Shown: piece by piece, positions 27,718 to 38,278 of the stretch
Position numbering within the stretch: position 1 is the first letter of the stretch
Layout: each line of letters starts with the position of its first letter
Assembly: GCA_963707135.1 (NCBI GenBank)
Contig: CAVPOY010000044.1
Coordinates: 248,001-312,000 of the forward strand
Length of the DNA stretch: 64,000 nt
Direction of reading: 5' to 3'
Source: JBGSTR01 sp963707135
GTDB lineage: Bacteria; Pseudomonadota; Gammaproteobacteria; Chromatiales; Chromatiaceae
Position numbers and translations under genes: made by a program
Notes under the pieces: generated by a model
Told to the model about the DNA's origin: nothing
Databases searched by the model: none
The model's input: only the letters and a program-made list of their open reading frames with translations

Positions 27718-28732
27718 TTATTTGATGGTCAGCTCGTCGATGTTTTCCGGGGGCCAGTTCTCCAGCCGCATCCCGAGCGACAAGCCGCGCGTGGCCAGAA
27801 CGTCCTTTATCTCGGTCAGGGACTTCTTGCCAAGGTTCGGCGTCTTCAGCAGTTCCACCTCTGTGCGCTGGATGAGATCGCCGATCAGATAAATGTTCTC
27901 GGCCTTGAGGCAGTTCGCCGATCGGACCGTCAGCTCCAGGTCGTCGACCGGTCGCAGCAGGATCGGGTCGACGGTCGGCGGCCGCTCGTCGTCCTTGGTC
28001 GTACCCTCCACGGGCGCCGTACCCTCGAGTGCGACGAAGCTCGACAGCTGATCCCTCAGAATCGCCGCAGACCGCTGAATGGCCGCCTTCGGGTCGATGG
28101 TCCCGTTGGTCTCCAGGTCGATCACCAACCGATCCAGGTCGGTGCGCTGCTCCACGCGGGCGGACTGGACCTCGATCGCGACCCGGCGCACAGGGCTGTA
28201 CGAGGCGTCCAGCGGAAGTCTTCCGATCGGTCTATCCTCGGCACCCTTCGACCTCGCGCTGGGTCGCCGGCTCGTACCCGAGGCCCCGGCGCACCGTCAG
28301 CGTCATGCTGATCTCGGCGTCCGTGGTAATGCTTGCGATCACCAAATTCGGATTCGCGATCTCGGCAGTATGGTCAATGGCGATATCGGCCGCGGTCACC
28401 ACGCCCGGCCCCCGCTTGCTGAGCGCGAAGGTCGCCTCATCCTTGCCATGTAACGAGATCGCTAGCTGCTTGAGGTTCAGCAGGATCTCCAGCACGTCCT
28501 CCTGTACGCCCTCGAGGGCGGTGTACTCGTGCAGGACATCCTGGATCTCGACCTCGGTGACGGCGCAGCCGGACATCGACGACAACAGGATACGCCGCAA
28601 CGCATTGCCCAGGGTATGACCGAAACCCCTCTCCAGCGGCTCAAGAGAGACGCGGGCGTGATTGGGGCTGCCTTCCACCGGCTCCACCTTGACAATGCGG
28701 GGTCTCAGGAACTCGCCAATCGCCTCATTCAT
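27718..28732 (-). CDS. rpoA: RNA polymerase alpha subunit (one-base frameshift)
   Basis: Alpha subunit: N-terminal dimerisation domain ([20 protein letters not shown]) and C-terminal DNA/activator-binding domain ([23 protein letters not shown]). The gene is split at 28244-28246. On the minus strand GAAGGGTGCCGAGG should read GAAGGTGCCGAGG, which joins [23 protein letters not shown] and restores a 337-residue protein. The span of 1015 bases is 3 x 338 + 1, as expected for one inserted base. The gene is essential and single copy here, so a sequence error is the likely cause. Confidence 0.95.
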
Positions 28733-28754
28733 TCAGTAACCCTCACCAGGCCCC

Positions 28755-29376
28755 TTACTTGGAGTACAGCTCGACGATCAGCGACTCGTTGATGTCGGCG
28801 GGAAGGTCGGCGCGATCGGGAACGCGCTTGAACACGCCCTTAAGCCCCTTGGTGTCGACCTCGACCCAGTCGGGAAACCCGTACTGCTCGGCCAGCGCCA
28901 GCGCATTCTGAACCCGCACCTGCTTGGCGGCCTTTTCGCGAACGGCGACCTGGTCCTCGTCGCTTACCGCATACGACGGTATGTTGACCACCTGTCCGTT
29001 GACGAGGATGCCCTTGTGGCTGACCAGCTGCCGCGCCTCGGCGCGGGTGGCGCCGAACCCCATCCGGTAGACCACGTTGTCCAGACGGCGCTCCAGCATC
29101 TGGAGCAGATTCTCACCGGTGGCACCCTTTGAGCCGGCCGCCCGCTTGTAGTAGTTGCGGAACTGCTTCTCCATCACGCCGTAGATCCGGCGGACCTTCT
29201 GCTTCTCACGCAACTGCACGCCATAGTCGGAAAGCCGGCGCCGACGATCGCCGGACTGCCCCGGCTGCTTCTCCAGATTGCACTTGGTATCGAGCGCAGC
29301 GGGCCCGACTCTTCAGGGAGAGGTCCGTTCCCTCGCGCCGTGCCAGCTTGCAGCTTGGGCCTGTGTAACGTGCCAT
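28755..29376 (-). CDS. rpsD: 30S ribosomal protein S4 (one-base frameshift)
   Basis: Primary 16S rRNA-binding protein and, in E. coli, translational repressor of the alpha operon. The first about 27 residues ([19 protein letters not shown]) are in one frame and the rest ([12 protein letters not shown] to VELYSK) in another. One extra base at about 29295-29300 (CGC-T-GCG on the minus strand) accounts for it; removing it gives 206 residues, the normal length. A downstream start would yield only 154 residues and lose a conserved domain. Confidence 0.95.
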
Positions 29377-29395
29377 GGGTCTTCCTGTTGCTCTA

Positions 29396-29782
29396 TCAGA
29401 CGCGCCGCTTCTTCGGCGGACGGCAGCCGTTGTGGGGGATGGGCGTCACGTCGGTGATGCTGGTGATCTTGAATCCGGCGTTGTTCAGCGCACGCACGGC
29501 CGACTCGCGGCCCGGCCCCGGGCCTTTCACGTTCACGTCCAGGTTGCGCAGCCCATATTCCTTGACAGCCTGGCCGGCCTTGTCGGCGGCGACCTGCGCT
29601 GCGAACGGCGTGCTCTTGCGCGAGCCGCGGAACCCGGAGCCGCCGGAGGTTGCCCAGGCCAGCGCGTTGCCCTGACGATCGGTAATGGTGATGATGGTGT
29701 TGTTGAAGGATGCGTGGACGTGTGCGATCCCGTCCGCAACCTGCTTCTTGACCTTCTTCTTGGTACGAGTCGGTTTAGCCAT
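29396..29782 (-). CDS. rpsK: 30S ribosomal protein S11
   Basis: S11 of the platform, 128 aa. [49 protein letters not shown] and the C-terminal [18 protein letters not shown] are highly conserved. It lies between rpsM (39 bases) and rpsD (19 bases) in the alpha operon. Confidence 0.99.
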   Translation of the reverse strand: MAKPTRTKKKVKKQVADGIAHVHASFNNTIITITDRQGNALAWATSGGSGFRGSRKSTPFAAQVAADKAGQAVKEYGLRNLDVNVKGPGPGRESAVRALNNAGFKITSITDVTPIPHNGCRPPKKRRV

Positions 29783-29821
29783 TCGCCTCTTTCCAGCCCC
29801 TGAGCCGCGCTCGGGTATCTG

Positions 29822-30178
29822 TTAACGCTTGATCGGTCTGCGCGGGCCCTTGCGGGTGCGCGCGTTGGTTCGGGTGCGCTGGCCGCGCAGCGGCAGCCCC
29901 CGACGGTGACGTATTCCGCGGTTGCAGCCCAGGTCCATCAGACGCTTGATGTTCATCGAGATCTCGCGTCGCAGATCGCCCTCGACCGAGAACTTGCCGA
30001 CCTCACTGCGAAGCTTGTCGACTTCTTCCTCGGTGAGGTTCTGGACCTTCGTCGCCGGCGGTATTCCGGCCGCGTCGCAGATTTGGGCGGCTCGCACTCG
30101 GCCGATGCCGTAGATCGCGGTCAACGCAATCACGGCGTGCTTCTTGTCAGGGATGTTGACGCCGGCAATACGGGCCAT
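29822..30178 (-). CDS. rpsM: 30S ribosomal protein S13
   Basis: S13 of the head, contacting P-site tRNA and L5. 118 aa; [26 protein letters not shown] and the basic tail [16 protein letters not shown] are diagnostic. First gene of the alpha operon; the 87 bases to rpmJ could hold the S4-responsive leader known in E. coli, but I could not trace a pseudoknot. Confidence 0.99.
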   Translation of the reverse strand: MARIAGVNIPDKKHAVIALTAIYGIGRVRAAQICDAAGIPPATKVQNLTEEEVDKLRSEVGKFSVEGDLRREISMNIKRLMDLGCNRGIRHRRGLPLRGQRTRTNARTRKGPRRPIKR

Positions 30179-30265
30179 GTTTCCGAACCCCTCAATCCAA
30201 ATAAACGCGCAGCGGGTAAACCGCGCAGTATAACAAAGCAGACAGGTCAGTCAACGACTCGACGC

Positions 30266-30379
30266 TTACCCTTGGCGCTGCTTGTGCCGCGGGTCTTTAC
30301 AGATGACGCGCACGGTTCCGTTGCGTCGAATGATTCTGCAATTGCGGCAGATCCTCTTTACCGAGGCACGTACTTTCAT
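30266..30379 (-). CDS. rpmJ: 50S ribosomal protein L36
   Basis: 37-residue L36, [21 protein letters not shown] and so on to HKQRQG. The zinc-binding type is present: cysteines 11, 14 and 27 and histidine 32. It lies between secY and rpsM, its standard place. Confidence 0.97.
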   Translation of the reverse strand: MKVRASVKRICRNCRIIRRNGTVRVICKDPRHKQRQG

Positions 30380-30422
30380 GGTTCACTCCGAAAATCAGGC
30401 GCGCCACAGAAGGGCCGCAGGG

Positions 30423-31775
30423 TTATCGCAACAGTCCGCCGCCGGGCGCTCTGAGATTGGCCTTCTTCATCAGGCCCTCATACTGATGCGACATCAGGTG
30501 GGCCTGAATCTGGGCCATGAAGTCCATGACCACGACCACGACGATCAGAAGCGACGTGCCCCCGAAGTAGAAGGGCACGTTGTAACCGACAATCAGGAAC
30601 TCCGGCAGCAGACAGACGGCCGTGATATAGATCGCCCCGGCGGCCGTCAGACGCGTCATCACCGTGTCGATGTAGCGGGCGGTCTGCTCGCCTGGCCGAA
30701 TGCCCGGGATGAAGGCCCCGGAGCGCTTCAGGTTATCGGCTGTGTCTCTCGCGTTGAAGACCAGCGCGGTGTAAAAGAAGCAGAAAAAGATAATCGCCGC
30801 GGCGTAGAGCATCACGTAGATCGGTTCGCCGGGCGATAGCTTCGCCGTGATGTCTGCCAGCCAGCGGAAGTTCTCGGACTGACCGAACCACTGCCCCAGG
30901 GTTCCCGGAAACAGGATGATACTGGAGGCGAAGATCGGCGGTATGACACCGGCCATGTTGAGCTTGAGCGGCAGGTGCGTGCTCTGGGCCTGCATCATCC
31001 GCCGGCCCTGTTGCCGGCGCGCGTAGTTGACGGTGATGCGGCGCTGCCCGCGCTCGACAAACACGACGAATGCCGTCACGGCGATCACCAGCGCGAACAG
31101 CGCCAGAACCGCCAAGGCGTTCATTTCCCCGGTGCGAACCAGCTCGAGCGTCCCGCCAACGGCCCTTGGCAGACCGGCGACGATACCGGCGAAGATGATC
31201 AGCGAGATACCGTTGCCGATCCCGCGCTCGGTGATCTGCTCACCGAGCCACATCAGAAACATGGTCCCGGTCACCAGAGACACGGCGGCCGTAAAGACGA
31301 ACCCCGGGCCGGCATGGGAAACCAGCGCGGAACCGCCCGCGGTCTGACTCTGCAACGCCACCGAGATACCGATGGACTGGAAGGTCGCGAGCCCCACGGT
31401 CCCGTAGCGGGTGTATTGGGTGATCTTGCGGCGCCCCTGCTCGCCCTCTTTCTTCAGCTGCTCGAGCTGCGGAATTACAGAGGACATCAGCTGAACGATG
31501 ATCGACGCCGAGATGTAGGGCATGATCCCCAGCGCGAACAGACTGGCGCGCTCGAGGGCCCCGCCGGAGAACATGTTGAACATGTCCAGGATCGAGCCCT
31601 GGTTCTGCTCGAACAGGATCGCCAGGGCCTCCGGGTTGACCCCGGGTACCGGAATGAAGGTGCCGATCCGGTAGACGAGCAGGGCTCCGAGCACGAACAG
31701 CAGGCGCTGCCTAAGCTCGGTCAGCCGGCCCATTCCGCCCAGGGCCTGCCCCATCGATGCAACGCTTTTAGCCAT
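30423..31775 (-). CDS. secY: Preprotein translocase subunit SecY
   Basis: Central pore subunit of the Sec translocon, with ten membrane spans in 450 aa. The N-terminal [25 protein letters not shown], plug region [27 protein letters not shown] and the conserved [22 protein letters not shown] cytoplasmic loop are visible. Encoded 17 bases after rplO in the spc operon. Confidence 0.99.
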   Translation of the reverse strand: MAKSVASMGQALGGMGRLTELRQRLLFVLGALLVYRIGTFIPVPGVNPEALAILFEQNQGSILDMFNMFSGGALERASLFALGIMPYISASIIVQLMSSVIPQLEQLKKEGEQGRRKITQYTRYGTVGLATFQSIGISVALQSQTAGGSALVSHAGPGFVFTAAVSLVTGTMFLMWLGEQITERGIGNGISLIIFAGIVAGLPRAVGGTLELVRTGEMNALAVLALFALVIAVTAFVVFVERGQRRITVNYARRQQGRRMMQAQSTHLPLKLNMAGVIPPIFASSIILFPGTLGQWFGQSENFRWLADITAKLSPGEPIYVMLYAAAIIFFCFFYTALVFNARDTADNLKRSGAFIPGIRPGEQTARYIDTVMTRLTAAGAIYITAVCLLPEFLIVGYNVPFYFGGTSLLIVVVVVMDFMAQIQAHLMSHQYEGLMKKANLRAPGGGLLR

Positions 31776-31792
31776 CGGCTACGGGTCCCTTG

Positions 31793-32227
31793 TCAGTCCT
31801 CGACCTTGCCACCGGCGGCCTCGATGGCGGCGCGGGCACCCTTGGTGACACCGACGCCCCGCACCGTTACGGCGCGGTCGATCTCGCCGGAGGCGATAAT
31901 CTTCGCGGTTCGGACCAGATGACCGATGATCCCGGCCTTCATCAGCGATGTCAGGTCGATCAGGTCGCCGTCGACCCGCTTAAGCTCGGTCAACCGGACC
32001 TCGTCACCGAAGCGCCCCTTGCGCGAGCGAAAGCCCACCTTCGGTAGGCGTCGCTGCAGCGGCATTTGCCCGCCCTCGAAGCCGAGCTTATGGAACCCGC
32101 CTGCCCGGGATTTCTGGCCCTTGTGGCCACGCCCCGCGGTCTTTCCGAACCCGCTGCCGATGCCTCGCCCCACGCGCTTGGCGGAGGTCTTGCTGCCCTC
32201 GGCGGGGCGTAGATCGTTGAGTCGCAT
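31793..32227 (-). CDS. rplO: 50S ribosomal protein L15
   Basis: 144-aa L15: [39 protein letters not shown]-terminal extension and [15 protein letters not shown]. The start at 32227 is chosen because the longer frame overlaps rpmD and lacks conservation. One base separates it from the rpmD stop. Confidence 0.98.
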   Translation of the reverse strand: MRLNDLRPAEGSKTSAKRVGRGIGSGFGKTAGRGHKGQKSRAGGFHKLGFEGGQMPLQRRLPKVGFRSRKGRFGDEVRLTELKRVDGDLIDLTSLMKAGIIGHLVRTAKIIASGEIDRAVTVRGVGVTKGARAAIEAAGGKVED

Positions 32228-32228
32228 G

Positions 32229-32420
32229 TCAGGACTCCTCGTCGATTTTGACCATGTAGGACACGGCGTTGACCATGCCCCGGGTACTCGGTGTGTCCTC
32301 GACCTCGACCACCTGATGCATCCGGCGCAACCCGAGGCCTCGTACGCAGGCCTTGTGCCCTTCCAGCCGGCCATGAGTACTGCGTACCAGCCGGACCTTC
32401 ATCGTCTTCTTGTCGGCCAT
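32229..32420 (-). CDS. rpmD: 50S ribosomal protein L30
   Basis: 63-aa L30 with [53 protein letters not shown]. Three bases after rpsE in the spc operon. Confidence 0.97.
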   Translation of the reverse strand: MADKKTMKVRLVRSTHGRLEGHKACVRGLGLRRMHQVVEVEDTPSTRGMVNAVSYMVKIDEES

Positions 32421-32423
32421 CGC

Positions 32424-32930
32424 TTACCCCAGGATCTCGTCGACGGTCTTTCCGCGCTTGGCGGCAATGGACTCCGGGTCGGACATCGCGGCCAGACCCT
32501 CGACAGTCGCCCGCACCACGTTGACCGGGTTGTTGGTCCCGATGCACTTGGACAGCACGTTCTGCACCCCGAGCACCTCGAAGACAGCGCGCATCGCGCC
32601 GCCCGCGATGATGCCGGTGCCCTCCGAGGCCGGCTGCATGAAGACCTTCGCCGCACCGTGGCGGCCCTGCAGCGGATACTGCAGCGTCGTGCCGTTGAGG
32701 TGAACGTCGATCATGTTCTTACGGGCGCTCTCCATCGCTTTCTGAATCGCGACCGGGACCTCCCGCGCCTTACCCCGCCCATAGCCCACGCGGCCTTTGC
32801 CGTCGCCGACGACGGTGAGCGCGGCGAAGCCGAACTGCCGGCCGCCCTTGACGACCTTTGCGACGCGGTTGACCGCCACGAGCTTTTCCAGAAGGTCGTC
32901 GCCTTCCGGTTTCGGATTGTAGTTCGCCAT
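32424..32930 (-). CDS. rpsE: 30S ribosomal protein S5
   Basis: 168-aa S5, involved in decoding fidelity. [48 protein letters not shown] and [22 protein letters not shown] are conserved; the spectinomycin-contact loop KGGRQ looks wild type. Confidence 0.99.
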   Translation of the reverse strand: MANYNPKPEGDDLLEKLVAVNRVAKVVKGGRQFGFAALTVVGDGKGRVGYGRGKAREVPVAIQKAMESARKNMIDVHLNGTTLQYPLQGRHGAAKVFMQPASEGTGIIAGGAMRAVFEVLGVQNVLSKCIGTNNPVNVVRATVEGLAAMSDPESIAAKRGKTVDEILG

Positions 32931-32940
32931 GACCCAGCCT

Positions 32941-33297
32941 CTAGAATTTCAGTCCGCTTTCGCGCGCCGCATCGGCGAGCGCCTTCATCCGGCCGTGATA
33001 ACGGAATCCGGATCGATCGAACGCCACCGCGTCCACGCCCGCGGACAGGGCACGCTCCGCAATCGCCTTGCCGATCCGGGCGGCCGCACCAGCGTTACCC
33101 GTGTGGCCGTCGATGGACTGCCGGAGCTCCTTTTCGACGGTCGACGCGCTCGCGATGACGGTTCCGCCGTCGGGTGCGATGACCTGGGCGTAGATGTGCC
33201 GCGGCGAGCGGAACACGCACAGCCTGTGAGCGCCAAGCTCACGGATCTTCGCGCGGGCCCGCGCGGCGCGGCGCAGACGAGCTTGCTTCTTGTCCAT
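32941..33297 (-). CDS. rplR: 50S ribosomal protein L18
   Basis: 118-aa L18, which binds 5S rRNA with L5. [47 protein letters not shown] and the C-terminal [26 protein letters not shown] are diagnostic. Confidence 0.99.
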   Translation of the reverse strand: MDKKQARLRRAARARAKIRELGAHRLCVFRSPRHIYAQVIAPDGGTVIASASTVEKELRQSIDGHTGNAGAAARIGKAIAERALSAGVDAVAFDRSGFRYHGRMKALADAARESGLKF

Positions 33298-33309
33298 TGC
33301 TTGTGCCCC

Positions 33310-33846
33310 TTACTTCTTCTTCTTGGTCTCTTTACGCCGGACCTGCTCGTCGGCGTAACGAACACCCTTACCCTTGTATGGCTCCGGCGGACGGAACCCC
33401 CGGATCTCGGACGCGACCTGCCCAACCTGCTGCTTGTCCGCGCCGGTGACCAGAATCTCGGTCGGAGTCGGGGTCTCGATGCTGATGCCGTCGGGCACCG
33501 GGTAGTCGACCGGGTGCGAAAAACCGAGTGACAGATTCAGCACCTTGCCCTTGGCCTGGGCGCGGTATCCGACGCCGACCAGCGTCAACTTGCGCTCGAA
33601 GCCTCTCCCGCATCCAACGACCATGTTGCTCAACAGGGCACGCGTGGTACCGGCCATGGCCCAGGCCTGGTCCTGGCCCTTGGCGGTCGTGACATGGATC
33701 ACGCCGTCATTGAGCTCTACCGCTACCGTGGGGTGGACCTTCCACTCCATCGCGCCCTTCGCGCCTTTGACCTTGACCGCCGAGCCCGCGACCTCGACGG
33801 TCACGTTCTTGGGCACAGCGATCGGCGACTTGGCAATTCGTGACAT
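33310..33846 (-). CDS. rplF: 50S ribosomal protein L6
   Basis: 178-aa L6 near the factor-binding site: MSRIAKSPIAVPKNVTVEV and the C-terminal GFRPPEPYKGKGVRYADEQVRRKETKKKK. Second-domain sequence VGYRAQAKGKVLNLSLGFSHPV is conserved. Confidence 0.99.
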   Translation of the reverse strand: MSRIAKSPIAVPKNVTVEVAGSAVKVKGAKGAMEWKVHPTVAVELNDGVIHVTTAKGQDQAWAMAGTTRALLSNMVVGCGRGFERKLTLVGVGYRAQAKGKVLNLSLGFSHPVDYPVPDGISIETPTPTEILVTGADKQQVGQVASEIRGFRPPEPYKGKGVRYADEQVRRKETKKKK

Positions 33847-33861
33847 TGTTCCGTCCCCCCG

Positions 33862-34257
33862 TTAAGCGACGTAGGCGATGATCTCGCCCCCGTGGCCCGC
33901 CTGACGGGCCGCGCGGTCGGTCATCAACCCCTTCGAGGTGGAAATGATCGCGATGCCGAGGCCGCCCCAAACCTTCGGAAGCTCGTCCTTGCTCCTGTAA
34001 ATGCGCAGTCCCGGGCGGGACACGCGCTTCAGCAGCTCGATCACGGGTTTGCCCCGGAAATATTTGAGCTTAAGGGACAACTCGCCCTTTACGCCGCTGG
34101 TCTCGACCACGGCATCCGCAATATAGCCCTCCTCCTTCAGCAGATTCGCGATCGCAACCTTCTGCTTGGAGGACGGCATCACGATGGTGATCTTGCCGCG
34201 CTGCTGGCCATTGCGGATGCGTGTCAGCATATCCGCAATCGGGTCCGACATACTCAT
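33862..34257 (-). CDS. rpsH: 30S ribosomal protein S8
   Basis: 131-aa S8, central-domain 16S rRNA binder and, in E. coli, translational regulator of the spc operon. [40 protein letters not shown] and the C-terminal [30 protein letters not shown] are conserved. A 98-base gap to rpsN is unusually long for this operon. Confidence 0.99.
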   Translation of the reverse strand: MSMSDPIADMLTRIRNGQQRGKITIVMPSSKQKVAIANLLKEEGYIADAVVETSGVKGELSLKLKYFRGKPVIELLKRVSRPGLRIYRSKDELPKVWGGLGIAIISTSKGLMTDRAARQAGHGGEIIAYVA

Positions 34258-34355
34258 TTGCTGCTCCTCGGGTCAGGCCACCCTGTCGGTGCGATACCCA
34301 TTGAATGTTCTACTACCTACTACCAGTACCCGGATCTCGCTCCGGATCGGCGCAT

Positions 34356-34661
34356 CTACCAGCTCGCCTTCACGACGCCCGGCACGTCGCCGCGCATCAC
34401 CGCCTCGCGCAGCTTGTTGCGCGACAGGCCAAACTTTCGGTAGACCCCGTGGGGCCGGCCGCTGACGCGGCAACGGCGCTGCTTGCGGGTCGGGCTCGAA
34501 TCGCGCGGAAGCCTCTGCAGCTTCTGCATGGCCTCATCGATCTGCTCGGGACTCGCGCCACGGTCACCGATGATCGCCTTTAGCGCGGCGCGCTTGGCGG
34601 CGAACTTGGACACCGCCCGCTCGCGCCTGCGCTCGCGCTCAATCATGCTCGTCTTAGCCAT
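34356..34661 (-). CDS. rpsN: 30S ribosomal protein S14 (zinc-free type)
   Basis: 101-aa S14: [31 protein letters not shown] and [39 protein letters not shown]. The four-cysteine zinc motif of the short paralogue is absent, as usual for this long form. Confidence 0.99.
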   Translation of the reverse strand: MAKTSMIERERRRERAVSKFAAKRAALKAIIGDRGASPEQIDEAMQKLQRLPRDSSPTRKQRRCRVSGRPHGVYRKFGLSRNKLREAVMRGDVPGVVKASW

Positions 34662-34670
34662 GTTCTCGCC

Positions 34671-35210
34671 TCAGGTACGGAAGGGGAAATTGAAGGCCTC
34701 AAGCAGCGCGCGCCCCTCTGCATCCGTCCGCGCCGTCGTCGTGATCGTAATGTCGAGTCCGCGCAGGGCGTCGATCTTGTCGTAATCGATCTCCGGGAAC
34801 ATGATCTGCTCCCGCACGCCGATCGAATAGTTGCCCCGGCCGTCGAACGCCTTCGGGCTCAGACCGCGGAAGTCGCGGATACGAGGGATGGCGATATTGA
34901 TCAGCCGATCGAGAAACTCGTACATCCGCTCGCGCCGCAGCGTGACCTTGCAACCGATTGGCCACCCCTCGCGGATCTTGAACGCGGCCACGGACTTGCG
35001 GGCGTTGGTCACGATCGGCTGCTGGCCGGATATGGCACGCATGTCGGAGACCGCGTGGTCCATCACCTTCTTGTCCGCAATCGCCTCCCCGACCCCCATG
35101 TTCAGGGTGATCTTGGAGATACGCGGCACCTGCATCACGCTGCGGGCCCCGAGCTTCTGCTGAAGCTCGCCGACGATGCGCTCACGGTAAACGTCATTTA
35201 ATCTGGACAT
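34671..35210 (-). CDS. rplE: 50S ribosomal protein L5
   Basis: 179-aa L5, 5S rRNA-binding protein: [46 protein letters not shown], and [27 protein letters not shown] at the C terminus. Confidence 0.99.
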   Translation of the reverse strand: MSRLNDVYRERIVGELQQKLGARSVMQVPRISKITLNMGVGEAIADKKVMDHAVSDMRAISGQQPIVTNARKSVAAFKIREGWPIGCKVTLRRERMYEFLDRLINIAIPRIRDFRGLSPKAFDGRGNYSIGVREQIMFPEIDYDKIDALRGLDITITTTARTDAEGRALLEAFNFPFRT

Positions 35211-35224
35211 CTCGGTTCCCTGGG

Positions 35225-35542
35225 TCAGGCATCGACCACTTCGCCGTTCGATTTGAACACCCGAACCTTGCGGCCGTCCTCTAGCGTCTTGAAGCCGACT
35301 CGGTCCGCTCCGCCCTTCTGCGGGTTGTAGAGGGCGACGTTCGACACCTGAAGCGGCATTTCCTTGTCGACGATTCCGCCCGGAATGCCGCGCTGCGGAT
35401 TCGGCTTCTGATGCTTCTTGACCACATTCACGTTCTCGACGACCAAATGCTCGTCATCCACCAGACGCAATACGGTCCCGCGCTTGCCCTTGTCCTTGCC
35501 GGTGATGACGATCACGTCATCGCCCTTTCGAATCTTACGCAT
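35225..35542 (-). CDS. rplX: 50S ribosomal protein L24
   Basis: 105-aa L24, assembly initiator: [25 protein letters not shown] is the KOW motif, followed by [30 protein letters not shown]. Confidence 0.99.
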   Translation of the reverse strand: MRKIRKGDDVIVITGKDKGKRGTVLRLVDDEHLVVENVNVVKKHQKPNPQRGIPGGIVDKEMPLQVSNVALYNPQKGGADRVGFKTLEDGRKVRVFKSNGEVVDA

Positions 35543-35554
35543 GCCGTCGACTCC

Positions 35555-35923
35555 TCAAAGGACTTCGGGCGCCAGCGAGATGATCTTCATGAACCGCTCG
35601 CCGCGCAGCTCGCGGGTCACGGGCCCAAAGATACGAGTCCCGATTGGCTGAAGCTGATTGTTCAGAAGCACCGCCGCATTGCCGTCGAATCGGATCAACG
35701 AGCCGTCGGGCCGGCGCACACCCTTGCGGGTCCGAACGACGACGGCATTGAAGACGTCGCCCTTCTTGACTTTCCCGCGGGGAATCGCGTCCTTTACGGT
35801 GACCTTGATGACATCGCCGATGCCCGCGTAGCGCCGATGCGACCCGCCGAGCACCTTGATGCACTGCACGCTCCGCGCGCCGCTATTGTCGGCGACACCG
35901 AGATTGGTCTGCATCTGGATCAT
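35555..35923 (-). CDS. rplN: 50S ribosomal protein L14
   Basis: 122-aa L14: [57 protein letters not shown] is nearly universal. First gene of the spc operon; the 80 bases ahead of it carry a terminator-like stem. Confidence 0.99.
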   Translation of the reverse strand: MIQMQTNLGVADNSGARSVQCIKVLGGSHRRYAGIGDVIKVTVKDAIPRGKVKKGDVFNAVVVRTRKGVRRPDGSLIRFDGNAAVLLNNQLQPIGTRIFGPVTRELRGERFMKIISLAPEVL

Positions 35924-35950
35924 TGTTCTCTACCTAAAAACCTGTTGCTG

Positions 35951-35987
35951 AAAAAGGCCTGCATCGGCGGCGCCCCGGTGGCAGGCC
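35951..35987 (-). terminator. Terminator-like stem at the S10/spc boundary
   Basis: On the minus strand GGCCTGC (35987-35981) pairs with GCAGGCC (35962-35956) across an 18-base loop that contains GGCGCC, followed immediately by TTTTT. It lies between rpsQ and rplN, where the S10 and spc operons meet in E. coli. The loop is large, so partial termination or an attenuator is more likely than a full stop. Confidence 0.55.
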
Positions 35988-36003
35988 GGCCGAGGCCCCG
36001 AAC

Positions 36004-36264
36004 TCAGCGCGCCTTTTCCAGGATCTCCAGCAGCCGCCACGTCTTGGACTTCGAGATCGGACGGCACTGCTCGACGCGGACCAGATCGCCCTGCCCGCAG
36101 GAGTTCTCCTCGTCGTGGGCATGGATCCTTGTGGATCTGCGCATGAACTTTCCGTACAACGGGTGCTGCACCCGGCGCTCCACGAGGATCGTGATGGTCT
36201 TGTCCATCGCGCTGCTGACGACGCGCCCGGTCAGCGTCCGGTTCACTCTAATCTCTTCGCTCAT
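36004..36264 (-). CDS. rpsQ: 30S ribosomal protein S17
   Basis: 86-aa S17: [44 protein letters not shown] is conserved. Its ATG overlaps the rpmC stop by 4 bases. Last gene of the S10 operon. Confidence 0.98.
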   Translation of the reverse strand: MSEEIRVNRTLTGRVVSSAMDKTITILVERRVQHPLYGKFMRRSTRIHAHDEENSCGQGDLVRVEQCRPISKSKTWRLLEILEKAR

Positions 36265-36461
36265 GATTGACCGCCCGACTTCAGCTCTGCCATGACCGTC
36301 TTGATCCTGGCGATGTCCCGACGCACGACCTTCATCTGCGACGGCCGGGTCAACTGACCCGAGCCCCGCTGCATACGAAGGTTGAACTGCTCACGGAGCA
36401 GGTCTTCAAGCTGCTTCTGCAACGCAACCGCGTCGCTGTTTCTGAGCTCTCTCGCCTTCAT
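36261..36461 (-). CDS. rpmC: 50S ribosomal protein L29
   Basis: 66-aa L29, [37 protein letters not shown]. The ATG at 36459-36461 overlaps the rplP stop by one base (TGATG). A GTG one codon earlier is possible but not needed. Confidence 0.97.
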   Translation of the reverse strand: MKARELRNSDAVALQKQLEDLLREQFNLRMQRGSGQLTRPSQMKVVRRDIARIKTVMAELKSGGQS

Positions 36462-36874
36462 CACAAAATCGTCCGTTTCTCAAACGTGGTCTGGACCGGT
36501 AGCTTGGCCGCGGCCAGCTGGAACGCCTCACGCGCCAGCTCCTCGCTCACGCCCTCGATCTCGTAGAGCACGCGCCCCGGCTGGATCAGTGCGACCCAGT
36601 ACTCCACGTTGCCCTTGCCCTTGCCCATGCGGACTTCCAACGGCTTCTTCGAGATCGGCTTGTCCGGGAAAATGCGGATCCAGAGCTTACCGCCGCGCCG
36701 CACCTTGCGGCTTATCGCGCGGCGGGCGGCCTCGATCTGTCTTGCCGTCAGGCGCCCGCGGGTGGTGGCCTTGAGACCGAACTCGCCGAAGCTGACGCGG
36801 TTGCCCCCCTGGGAGAGTCCGCGGTTCCGCCCCTTGTGTTGCTTGCGGAACTTGGTTCGTTTCGGTTGCAGCAT
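36461..36874 (-). CDS. rplP: 50S ribosomal protein L16
   Basis: 137-aa L16 near the peptidyl transferase centre: [34 protein letters not shown] and [28 protein letters not shown]. The arginine of the hydroxylation loop [10 protein letters not shown] region is in normal context. Confidence 0.99.
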   Translation of the reverse strand: MLQPKRTKFRKQHKGRNRGLSQGGNRVSFGEFGLKATTRGRLTARQIEAARRAISRKVRRGGKLWIRIFPDKPISKKPLEVRMGKGKGNVEYWVALIQPGRVLYEIEGVSEELAREAFQLAAAKLPVQTTFEKRTIL

Positions 36875-36877
36875 TGC

Positions 36878-37555
36878 TTAGCCCTTCCTGCCGGCTGCCT
36901 TGGGCGCCGGTTCCGCGGCGAGGTCGTCACGGAACACCTCACCCTTGAAGATCCAGACCTTGATGCCGAGCACGCCGTACGTGGTGCGCGCCTCGGCGAA
37001 GCCGTAGTCGATGTCGGCGCGTAGCGTATGCAGAGGCACGCGCCCCTCACGGGCCCACTCACTGCGCGCGATCTCGGCCCCGTTCAAGCGTCCCGCAACG
37101 GCGATCTTTACGCCCTCCGCCCCCAGGCGCATGGTGTTCTGGACGGCGCGTTTGATGGCCCGGCGGAACATGATGCGGCGCTCGAGCTGCTGGGCGATGC
37201 CCTCGGCGACCAGCTGGGCATCCAGCTCGGGTTTGCGGATTTCCTCGATGCTGATGTGCACCGGGATACCCATCATGGCCGACACCTTGGCCCGCAGCTT
37301 GTCGATGTCCTCGCCCTTTTTCCCGATCACCACGCCGGGCCGTGCCGTATGTATGGTGATATGCGCGTTCTTAGCCGGGCGATCGATCTGGATACGACTG
37401 ACGGAGGCGTTCGCGAGCTGCTTTTTCAGGAACGTCCGCACGGACAGGTCCGTGTTCAGCAGATCCGCAAAATCCTTGGAGTCCGCGTACCACTTCGACG
37501 TCCAGTCCTTGACGATGCCGAGCCTAATACCGTTCGGGTTGACTTTCTGTCCCAT
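36878..37555 (-). CDS. rpsC: 30S ribosomal protein S3
   Basis: 225-aa S3 at the mRNA entry site: [24 protein letters not shown], the KH motif [18 protein letters not shown] and [23 protein letters not shown]. Tail slightly variable ([13 protein letters not shown]), as usual. Confidence 0.99.
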   Translation of the reverse strand: MGQKVNPNGIRLGIVKDWTSKWYADSKDFADLLNTDLSVRTFLKKQLANASVSRIQIDRPAKNAHITIHTARPGVVIGKKGEDIDKLRAKVSAMMGIPVHISIEEIRKPELDAQLVAEGIAQQLERRIMFRRAIKRAVQNTMRLGAEGVKIAVAGRLNGAEIARSEWAREGRVPLHTLRADIDYGFAEARTTYGVLGIKVWIFKGEVFRDDLAAEPAPKAAGRKG

Positions 37556-37573
37556 GCTGATCCCCTCGATGCC

Positions 37574-37906
37574 TCAGGCTTCCGCAACCGTCAGGCTGAT
37601 ATGACTGGTACGCTTGACGATCCGGTTTGCGCGGCCCTTCGCACGGGGGCGTATCCGCTTCATGCGGGAGCCCTCGTTGACCTGGATCGACTCCACCTTC
37701 AGCTCGTCGATGTCGGCGCCCTCGTTGTGCTCGGCGTTCGCAATGGCCGATTCCAGGACCTTCTTGATGATCCCGGCGCCAACCCTGGTGCTGAAGGTCA
37801 GCGTGTTCAGGGCCTGCTCGACGTGCTGACCTCGGATCTGGTCGGCAATCAGTCGGGCCTTCTGGGCCGAGATCCGGGCACCCTTGAGTTTTGCTTCGGC
37901 TCGCAT
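37574..37906 (-). CDS. rplV: 50S ribosomal protein L22
   Basis: 110-aa L22: [26 protein letters not shown], with the tunnel-lining beta hairpin [25 protein letters not shown]. No deletion of the macrolide-resistance loop is seen. Start at 37906 excludes a non-conserved upstream extension. Confidence 0.98.
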   Translation of the reverse strand: MRAEAKLKGARISAQKARLIADQIRGQHVEQALNTLTFSTRVGAGIIKKVLESAIANAEHNEGADIDELKVESIQVNEGSRMKRIRPRAKGRANRIVKRTSHISLTVAEA

Positions 37907-37919
37907 CTTTAGTTCCCGT

Positions 37920-38198
37920 CTATCGCTTCTTCGCCTTTCTGTCGGCGGCATGGCCCCGGTAGGTCCGGGTCAGCGCGAACTCGCCGAGCTTGTGGCCGAT
38001 CATGTTTTCGTTGACCAATACCGGCACGTGCTGGCGGCCGTTATGAACCGCGATGGTCAGACCGACCATTTCCGGGATAACCATCGAGCGGCGCGACCAG
38101 GTCTTGATCGGCCGCTTGCTGTTTTGCGCGACCGCTTCCTCCACCTTTTTCACCAGGTGGTGATCTAGAAAGGGCCCCTTACGAATCGAACGTGGCAC
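37920..38198 (-). CDS. rpsS: 30S ribosomal protein S19
   Basis: 92-aa S19: [23 protein letters not shown] and [29 protein letters not shown]. The start codon is GTG (38196-38198). Confidence 0.98.
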   Translation of the reverse strand: MPRSIRKGPFLDHHLVKKVEEAVAQNSKRPIKTWSRRSMVIPEMVGLTIAVHNGRQHVPVLVNENMIGHKLGEFALTRTYRGHAADRKAKKR

Positions 38199-38243
38199 TG
38201 GCTCAACCTCAATCGAAATAAACGCGACTACCGCGCTCGTTAT

Positions 38244-38278
38244 CCCCCCTCCCGCCGGGAGAGGGCGGAGTGAGGGGA
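38244..38278. repeat. CCTC/GAGG intergenic hairpin between rplB and rpsS
   Basis: An imperfect inverted repeat (CCCCTCCC-GCC-GGGAGAGGG with a trailing GCGGAGTGAGGGG) begins directly at the rplB stop codon and fills half of the 80-base gap to rpsS. Sequences of the form CCCTCAC...CCCTCTCCC...GGGAGAGGG occur widely as dispersed intergenic hairpins in proteobacteria; I recognise the type from memory only. Confidence 0.5.

Noticed and set aside
28244..28246. Programmed ribosomal frameshift in rpoA or the other broken genes
   Set aside because: No slippery heptamer with downstream pseudoknot is evident, the contexts differ from gene to gene, and all need the same kind of correction.
34258..34355. 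Small gene or regulatory RNA in the rpsH-rpsN gap
   Set aside because: The 98 bases hold only a short GTAGTAG-type repeat and no conserved frame or stable stem.
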